From the NCBI RefSeq assembly GCF_014873495.1, contig NZ_JADBGF010000001.1:496001-560000 (forward strand): 64,000 nucleotides of DNA, given 5' to 3'. Numbering within the stretch: the first letter of the stretch is position 1; the number at the start of each line of letters is the position of its first letter. This document shows positions 58,748 through 64,000 of this stretch, one piece after another. Source of the DNA: Streptomyces stelliscabiei (GTDB lineage: Bacteria; Actinomycetota; Actinomycetes; Streptomycetales; Streptomycetaceae). The notes under the pieces are model-generated. The model ran no database searches. It saw nothing but the letters and a program-made list of their open reading frames with translations, and was not told the origin of the DNA. The translations under genes and the position numbers were made by a program.

Positions 58748-59254
58748 ATGAACGGAGTCGAACTGTTCCTCCTGGGCCGCACCCTCATGAAGATCGGCGA
58801 ACAGGCCATGCCACCGGCGGCATCGGGTGCGCCGGGGTCGGCCCGCTCGGTGCTCGTCGTCCTGGGCGATCTCCTCTCCCACCCCGGGACGACGGTCGGT
58901 GAAATCGCCGCACGGACGGGCCTGCCGCAGAGTCAGGTCTCCACCGCTGTCGCCCGGCTGGAGCAGGCCGGCTCGGTCGAGACGGAACCCGATCCAAGCG
59001 ACCGGCGCCGCCGACTGGTTCGCCCAGCCGCGATGCCCTCCGCCCGCGTTGCCGAAGTCCGCGCCACAGCCATCGACGACACTCTCGCCGCGGCCCTGAC
59101 CGGCGCGGACGGCGTCGCACCGGGCCCGGACACCATCCGCGAGGTCACCCAAGCCCTGGATCTGCTGGCCCGCCGACTGACCCCCTCCGTCGTCGCCCGC
59201 GCCCGCGACCTCGCCTCTGGCGGAGAGCACGCCACACCGAAAGCCACGCCGTAA
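58748..59254 (+). CDS. MarR-family transcriptional regulator
   Basis: 168-residue winged-helix protein. The recognition region reads LLSHPGTTVGEIAARTGLPQSQVSTAVARLEQAGSVETEPDPSDRRRRLVRP, with the usual D-x-R-R-R wing. Flanking helices for dimerisation are at both ends. ATG at 58748. It most likely represses itself and the divergent hydrolase from the 28-bp palindrome and releases on binding a small ligand. Confidence 0.92.
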   Translation: MNGVELFLLGRTLMKIGEQAMPPAASGAPGSARSVLVVLGDLLSHPGTTVGEIAARTGLPQSQVSTAVARLEQAGSVETEPDPSDRRRRLVRPAAMPSARVAEVRATAIDDTLAAALTGADGVAPGPDTIREVTQALDLLARRLTPSVVARARDLASGGEHATPKATP

Positions 59255-59635
59255 TCACCGCTCACACGGACCCGCGGCAACGACGCCCGGGCTCATCGCC
59301 CCGCACAGACCAGTGCTGCAGTGTGAAAGATCCGGAGTGGAGGGGAAGGCGGCATGCAGCGACCTCTTTGGGGGCGGGTCGCACCGATGGCGGGGGACTG
59401 CGTGTACCGCGCAGGGAACGTACGGAGGAGAGCGCACGACGCATCCCTCCGGGCCCGGGTTTCCTTGCGTCGCCGACCTGTCCGAGCAGGCGCGAGTTCT
59501 GCGTGACCTCGCACGTAGGGCTGCGTCAGCATTCGGGTCGCAAGTCTGCACAACTTCCGTGCCGGGCCGTTGCGTTCGCAGTTGTCCCCTGGAGAGGATG
59601 GCGTAGATCATCTCGGAGGACGGTAGGTGTGAGCT
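59255..59635. other. Intergenic region, no gene recognised
   Basis: 380 bp between the MarR and transporter genes. Short frames only. The promoter and the GGAGGA ribosome-binding site of the transporter (at about 59615) lie at its right end. Confidence 0.5.
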
Positions 59636-60370
59636 GTGGCGAGCGCGGGGACGGCCGAGTTACTGCTGGGCGGCATAGTCATGCTGGGTGCGTCGGTGCA
59701 ATGGCTCACCGGCATGGGTTTTGCACTCATCGCGGTGCCCGCGCTCGTTCTCATACTCGGGACGGCTCAGGGCGTCACGCTCGCTAATGTCGCGGCCGGG
59801 GCCATCAGTCTCGTGGGACTCACCGCCAGCTGGCGGCTGGTGCGGATCGACGCCATGATTCCCTTGATCGTCGCCGCAGGATGCACGGTGCCTGCGGGTT
59901 CCTGGGTGGCAGCCCGACTGCCCGAAGCCGTACTGCTGGCCGCTATCGGAATGCTGACGACTCTGGCCGTCGCTTTCGTCATGGGAGGCGTGCGGATACC
60001 GGCTCTGGCGGGTGCGAGAGGCGCTGTGGCTGCAGGAGCCGTGGGCGGGTTCATGAATTCCGCCGCCGGTGTCGGCGGGCCGCCGTATTCGCTTTATGCG
60101 GTCAATGCGGGCTGGCCGGTCCGTGAATTTGTGCCGAACGCACAATTCTATGGAGTCATGGTGAACCTCTTCTCGGTGACCGCCAATGGTGCACCTCGGC
60201 TGAGCGGGCCGGCCTGGTCGGTGACCGTGGCCGCCCTGGTGACGGGCGCCCTCCTCGGCAGGCAACTCGCATCGAGGGTCCCCGAAGAGTGGGTGCGTCG
60301 CCTCATCTTCACCCTGGCCCTGACCGGCGGCCTCTCCGTTCTCATCAAGGGCATACAGGGAATGCTTTAA
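59636..60370 (+). CDS. TSUP-family (TauE/SafE) membrane transporter
   Basis: 244 residues from GTG 59636, with GGAGGACGG upstream. Seven to eight hydrophobic helices are visible. The two-repeat TSUP layout shows in GASVQWLTGMGFALIAVPALVLI near the N terminus and VGGFMNSAAGVGGPPYSLYAVNAGW in the second half, both being G-x-G-F-x or GxGGP motifs of the family. TSUP proteins export or import sulfonates, sulfite or organic acids; the substrate is not readable here. Codon 8 is TTA, a possible bldA target. It stands alone. Confidence 0.9.
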   Translation: MASAGTAELLLGGIVMLGASVQWLTGMGFALIAVPALVLILGTAQGVTLANVAAGAISLVGLTASWRLVRIDAMIPLIVAAGCTVPAGSWVAARLPEAVLLAAIGMLTTLAVAFVMGGVRIPALAGARGAVAAGAVGGFMNSAAGVGGPPYSLYAVNAGWPVREFVPNAQFYGVMVNLFSVTANGAPRLSGPAWSVTVAALVTGALLGRQLASRVPEEWVRRLIFTLALTGGLSVLIKGIQGML

Positions 60371-60614
60371 CGCCAGCTCAGATGCCTCCGGCCTTCAGTC
60401 AGTGACGTCGAGCCGCAATCCGTCCAGCGGCCCGCCCACCAGTTCGACATAGCTCCGTCCCGACTTCGGGCCGGGACTGCCGTGGTCGGTTCCGTAGATC
60501 CGATCACGGCCGCTACTCGTCGTCGCAGTCCATGCCCTCCAGCCTCGCAGCCGCCACCGACACGAGGGATTGCCCCCTTGGACGCCCCGCGATTGGTTCC
60601 GGAGGTCTCAGCGG

Positions 60615-61565
60615 CTATGCGTCGGTGACGTTCCGGGTCGTCGCCGGGTGGAGGGAGTCGATGTCCTCCATGAAACTCCGGATCCGGGTGTTGACGAGGC
60701 TGGGGTGGTCGATCTGCGGCCCGTGTCCGGTCGCTGCGACGACCTCGGCTCGGGCGCCGGGAATCACCCGAGGAACGCGTTCGAGCTGACGCTTCGGGTG
60801 CACCAGCAGACTGCGCTTACCCATGATCAGGTAGAACGGTGTCCGGATGGAGCCCAACTCGTCGTCGGACAGCGGCAGTGGAGCGGGACGGCGTATCCGG
60901 AAGGCCTTCACGCCGGCCTGGATCCAGGCGCGCAGATCCGGGTCGGATACGACCGGCTGCTCCAGCCACTTGGCCAGGGCCGGGCGCAGCCGCTCGGGAG
61001 CGAACGTGGCGAAGAGGCTGGCGAAGATCCAGACGAAGAAGCGCAGCCCCACCTTCTCCAGCCCACCCGGGTCGAGGGCGGTGACGGAGGCGAGCCGTTC
61101 GGGCCGGCGATGGACCTGGTTGATGACGAGCCAGCCACCGTAGGAGGAGCCGACGAGGTGGACCTTGTCGAGGCCGAGGGCGTCGAGCGCCTCGTCCATC
61201 CACTGAGCGGCCCGATCGGGTTGCCACATCGGCTCGCGGTGGATGCTGCGGCCCGGGTCGCCGGGGGTGTCGAGGGCGTAGACGGGGCGGTCGGCGCCGA
61301 GCGCGGCCGTGTTGGGGTACCACATCGCGGAGCAGCCGCCCGAGCCGTGGATCAGGACGACCGGCGTGCGGGACTGGGCAGCCGGGTCCGCGGGGCCGTA
61401 GCGGTAGACGTGGGTGGTCCCGAAGCTCGTCTCCACGTCGGTCTCGGAGCGGAGGGGTGCGCCCTTCGCGTAGAGCGTGTCGCATGCGGCGAAGTAGCGG
61501 TCGCGCAGTTGGTCGTTGACGTAGCGGCCTATGTCGCGGCGCGTTCGGGGCGTGTTCTCGGGCAT
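60615..61565 (-). CDS. Alpha/beta hydrolase, divergent from TetR gene
   Basis: 316 residues. An N-terminal helix (RDIGRYVNDQLRDRYFAACDTLYAKGAPL) precedes the hydrolase core: RTPVVLIHGSGGCSAMWYPNTAALGADRPVYALDTPGDPGRS, nucleophile elbow VHLVGSSYGGWLVINQVHRRPERL (Ser), and the terminal His in VVAATGHGPQIDHPSLV. ATG at 61565 follows GGAGGTGCC. Members of this group next to a TetR gene usually detoxify or use an ester or lactone. Expression is probably repressed by the divergent TetR protein through the two palindromes at 61592-61630. Confidence 0.92.
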   Translation of the reverse strand: MPENTPRTRRDIGRYVNDQLRDRYFAACDTLYAKGAPLRSETDVETSFGTTHVYRYGPADPAAQSRTPVVLIHGSGGCSAMWYPNTAALGADRPVYALDTPGDPGRSIHREPMWQPDRAAQWMDEALDALGLDKVHLVGSSYGGWLVINQVHRRPERLASVTALDPGGLEKVGLRFFVWIFASLFATFAPERLRPALAKWLEQPVVSDPDLRAWIQAGVKAFRIRRPAPLPLSDDELGSIRTPFYLIMGKRSLLVHPKRQLERVPRVIPGARAEVVAATGHGPQIDHPSLVNTRIRSFMEDIDSLHPATTRNVTDA

Positions 61566-61591
61566 GGCACCTCCGTGAGATCCACTCTTTG

Positions 61592-61607
61592 TGATACGAC
61601 CGTATCA
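61592..61607. promoter_or_regulatory. Palindrome TGATACG-AC-CGTATCA, probable TetR operator 1
   Basis: Perfect 16-bp inverted repeat in the divergent region between the hydrolase (start 61565) and TetR (start 61712) genes. It lies 27 bp from the hydrolase start, placed to block that gene. A second palindrome of similar form begins 5 bp later. Confidence 0.75.
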
Positions 61608-61612
61608 TAGTG

Positions 61613-61630
61613 ATGGTACGGCGGTACCAT
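61613..61630. promoter_or_regulatory. Palindrome ATGGTAC-GGCG-GTACCAT, probable TetR operator 2
   Basis: Perfect 7-bp arms around four bases, five bases after the first palindrome. The tandem pair, with centres about 22 bp (two helical turns) apart, suggests binding of two TetR dimers on the same face of the DNA. Confidence 0.7.
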
Positions 61631-61711
61631 GAAAAGGTGCCGTCGGGCCTGACCCGACGGCGAACACGCACACACAACCCACCACCCCGATCACGGCCGG
61701 AGACACCACGG

Positions 61712-62338
61712 ATGCCCAAGCGCGTGGACCACGATGAACGCCGCACCCAGATCGCTGAAGCACTCATCCAGGTCGCGGGGCGGCAGGGCCTGCACGCCGT
61801 CGGCATGCGCGACGTCGCCGCCGAGGCGGGCGTCTCACTGCGCCTGGTGCAGTACTACTTCCAGACGAAGGAGAAGCTGCTCTTCCACGGCCTCCAACAC
61901 CTGACCGACCGCTTCACCGCCCGCGTCGGCGCCCGCCTCGCCGCGGCCGGCCGGGACCCGGGCCCCCGCACGACGATCGAGGCACTACTGCTGGCCTCGC
62001 TGCCGACCGACGAGGAGAGCAGGATCTTCCACCTTCTCTACAGCTCCTACGCCATCCTGTCCGTGACCGACGAGGCCCTCGCCGCCCAGCCGTTCATCGA
62101 CAACCCTGACGCAGCCGAGAACGCCCTCACCCAACTGATCCAACAGGCACAGGAGACGGGCCGGGCCGACGCCGGAGCAGACGCTCGCACGGAGGCGATC
62201 AGCCTGCTCGCCATGACGGCGACCCTGGGTACCAGCATCCTCGTCGGGCAGCGGACGCCGGAGTCTGCCATCACGGCACTCCGCTACCACCTCGACAGGA
62301 TCTTCAACAGCGGCCGGGCCGAGCCTACGCCCCGGTGA
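61712..62338 (+). CDS. TetR-family transcriptional regulator
   Basis: 208 residues from ATG 61712 (MPKRVDHDERRTQIAEALIQVAGRQG). The helix-turn-helix reads LHAVGMRDVAAEAGVSLRLVQYYFQTKEKLLFHGLQHL, close to BetI-like regulators. The C-terminal ligand domain is helical (TTIEALLLASLPTDEESRIFHLLYSSYAIL). An in-frame start at 61610 is rejected because it overlaps the operators. It probably represses the divergent hydrolase and itself. Confidence 0.94.
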   Translation: MPKRVDHDERRTQIAEALIQVAGRQGLHAVGMRDVAAEAGVSLRLVQYYFQTKEKLLFHGLQHLTDRFTARVGARLAAAGRDPGPRTTIEALLLASLPTDEESRIFHLLYSSYAILSVTDEALAAQPFIDNPDAAENALTQLIQQAQETGRADAGADARTEAISLLAMTATLGTSILVGQRTPESAITALRYHLDRIFNSGRAEPTPR

Positions 62339-62494
62339 CTTGCGCAAGTAGTCTCACCGGGATCGGCCTGAGCTGCTGTCAGGCCACCGGACCAGCAGCA
62401 CGACCCGCTTCGCCGAGGAACGTACAAGCGCAACCCGACCCGCGCCTCGCTTCACGACGACGCCACGGCACGTCGGTACGGTGAGCGTGGCCGC

Positions 62495-64000
62495 TCAGTG
62501 TTGCAGTGGCCGGGCCGCGCGGACCGCTTCCAACAGGCTGTCCCAGGACTGCTGGAACTTCTGGATCCCTTCGGTCTCCAGGGCCTGTACGACTCCGACG
62601 TACGAGATGCCCTGCTTCTCCAGGGCGTCGAGGTGGGCGCGGGCCTGCTCGTAGGTGCCGGCGATGGAGTTGCCGTTGATCTCGCCATGGTCGGCGGTGG
62701 CCTCCAGTGTGGCCTCGGGCATGGTGTTGACGATGCCCGGAGCAACCAACTCGGTGACGTACCTGGTGTCGGGGTAGGCCGGATCCTTCACACCGGTCGA
62801 GGCCCACAGCGGGCGCTGCTTGTTGGCGTGCAGCCGGTGCAGCACCGCCCATCGCTGCGAGGACGGCGTCGAACCGTCGGCCGAACCGAACACCTCCTCG
62901 TACGCCTGGTAGGCGAGGCGGGCGTTGGCGATGCCGGCCTTGCCGCGCAGTGCCGCGGCCTCCGGAGTGCCCAGGGCTTCCAGCCTCTTGTCGATCTCGG
63001 TGTCGACTCGCGAGACGAAGAACGAAGCCACCGAGTGGATCTTGGACAGGTCGAGGCCGCGCTCCCTGGCCTTCTCCAGACCGGCCAGGTAGGCGTCCAT
63101 GACCTGGCGGTAGCGCTCCAGCGAGAAGATCAGCGTGACGTTGACGCTGATACCGAGGCCGATGACCTCGGTGATCGCCCGGAGCCCCGCTCTGGTCGCC
63201 GGGATCTTGATGAGCGTGTTGGGGCGGTCCACGAGCCAGGAGAGGTGCCTCGCTTCGGCGGCGGTCGCGTCCGTGCCGTGCGCGAGCCGGGGCTCGACCT
63301 CGATGGAGACCCAGCCGTCCCGTCCCTGGGTGGTGTCGAAGACCGGGCGCAGGATGTCGGCGGCGTCCCGGACGTCCGCCGCGGTGATCATGCGAACGGC
63401 CTCGGAGACCGTCACCCCGCGCAGGGCCATGTCATAGATCTGTTCGGCATACCCGCTCGCGTCGCCGACCGCCTGTTGGAAGATCGTCGGGTTGGTGGTG
63501 ACACCGACCACGCGCCGCCTGCGCACGAGTTCGGCCAGGCTCCCGGACGTGATGCGGCCGCGAGAAAGATCATCCAGCCAGATCGAGACCCCTGCGCCGG
63601 ACAGCCGCTCCAGCGGATCGTCAGTCGTGCAAGACGTGCCGCTCGGTGTCTCGGACCCGAGGGATTCCCGGGCGGCCGCGGCCACGTTCTCCGCGGTGAA
63701 GCCGAACTCCTGGAAGAGGACCTTGCCGTCGGCCGAAGCGCCGAAGTGCTCCAGCGAAACGATGCGGCCGGCGTCGCCGACGTACTTGTGCCAGGTCAGT
63801 CCGATACCGGCCTCGACCGCGACACGCGCCTTGACGGACGGCGGCAGAACGCTCTCCCGGTACCCCTGGTCCTGCTCCTCGAACCACTCCACGCACGGCA
63901 TGGACACCACCCGCGTGGGCACACCGTCGGCCTCCAGCCGCTCGCGGGCCTCGACGGCCACATGCACCTCGGAGCCCGTGGCGATGAGGACGACCTCCGG
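62495..64000 (-). CDS. Transketolase C-terminal region fused to transaldolase (partial)
   Basis: The gene enters from the right edge; its 5' end is off the window. The first visible 130 residues ([22 protein letters not shown] ... [25 protein letters not shown] ... [49 protein letters not shown]) are the C-terminal domain of transketolase. After a linker of about 15 residues ([14 protein letters not shown]) a complete transaldolase of about 370 residues follows, without stop or frame change. It begins [46 protein letters not shown]. It has the Schiff-base Lys region [18 protein letters not shown] and ends in [13 protein letters not shown]. Both are non-oxidative pentose phosphate enzymes acting in the cytosol. 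In most bacteria they are separate, often adjacent, genes; here they appear fused. Confidence 0.88.
   Translation of the reverse strand, partial: PEVVLIATGSEVHVAVEARERLEADGVPTRVVSMPCVEWFEEQDQGYRESVLPPSVKARVAVEAGIGLTWHKYVGDAGRIVSLEHFGASADGKVLFQEFGFTAENVAAAARESLGSETPSGTSCTTDDPLERLSGAGVSIWLDDLSRGRITSGSLAELVRRRRVVGVTTNPTIFQQAVGDASGYAEQIYDMALRGVTVSEAVRMITAADVRDAADILRPVFDTTQGRDGWVSIEVEPRLAHGTDATAAEARHLSWLVDRPNTLIKIPATRAGLRAITEVIGLGISVNVTLIFSLERYRQVMDAYLAGLEKARERGLDLSKIHSVASFFVSRVDTEIDKRLEALGTPEAAALRGKAGIANARLAYQAYEEVFGSADGSTPSSQRWAVLHRLHANKQRPLWASTGVKDPAYPDTRYVTELVAPGIVNTMPEATLEATADHGEINGNSIAGTYEQARAHLDALEKQGISYVGVVQALETEGIQKFQQSWDSLLEAVRAARPLQH

Overview
The window is high-GC actinobacterial DNA, almost certainly Streptomyces. 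Supporting signs are strong GC3 bias, GTG/TTG starts, tight ATGA-type overlaps, rare TTA codons, F420/luciferase-like oxidoreductases, twin-arginine hydrolases, and a cold-shock locus with a SCO5918-like protein beside a DEAD-box helicase. Both ends cut through genes.

Bases 1 to about 31.8 kb are a nonribosomal lipopeptide gene cluster built as two divergent transcripts. Leftward from 24132 run a fatty acyl-AMP ligase, two acyl-CoA dehydrogenases, a stand-alone carrier protein, a 5504-residue NRPS, an MbtH protein, an asparagine-oxygenase-like Fe(II)/2-oxoglutarate hydroxylase and a partial EctB-like diaminobutyrate aminotransferase. Rightward from 24272 run a DrrAB-type exporter, a luciferase-like oxidoreductase, a type II thioesterase, a short-chain dehydrogenase and a free-standing adenylation-carrier (A-T) protein with a degenerate N-terminal condensation-like part. 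The NRPS reads C-A-T-E / C-T / C-A-T / C-A-T / C-A-T-R. Module 2 has no adenylation domain, and the free-standing A-T protein is the obvious trans partner. The chain ends in a thioester reductase domain rather than a thioesterase. Hand-read specificity codes suggest acyl-D-X1-X2-Ser-Asn-Asn-aldehyde (or alcohol), with an oxidised acyl chain and possible beta-hydroxy-Asn. The first gene of each transcript carries an early TTA codon, suggesting bldA control. I do not recognise a known product with this exact arrangement.

32-43 kb: a LysR regulator, an alpha/beta hydrolase with an abnormal nucleophile elbow, an LLM oxidoreductase running into a decayed LLM relic, then an FtsX-type ABC operon divergent from a histidine kinase/response regulator pair and followed by a CPBP membrane protease. 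One perfect 18-bp inverted repeat occurs twice here and nowhere else I noticed, probably the response-regulator site.

42.5-53 kb: accessory DNA rich in relics (MBL-fold hydrolase, IS21 IstB tail, ATPase fragment, frameshifted DNA ligase, 7-bp tandem repeat). It surrounds a cysteine-hydrolase-fold protein, an alpha/beta hydrolase and a cold-shock locus (SCO5918-like, CBS, DEAD-box helicase, CspA, MerR-like).

53-64 kb: small metabolic genes, mostly enzyme/regulator pairs. They are a lipoprotein, a Tat-exported hydrolase, a DJ-1/PfpI protein with a GlxA-type AraC regulator, a hydrolase divergent from MarR, a TSUP transporter, and a hydrolase divergent from TetR. At the right edge is a gene joining a transketolase C-terminus in frame to a complete transaldolase. 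All functions are from reading motifs; no searches were run.
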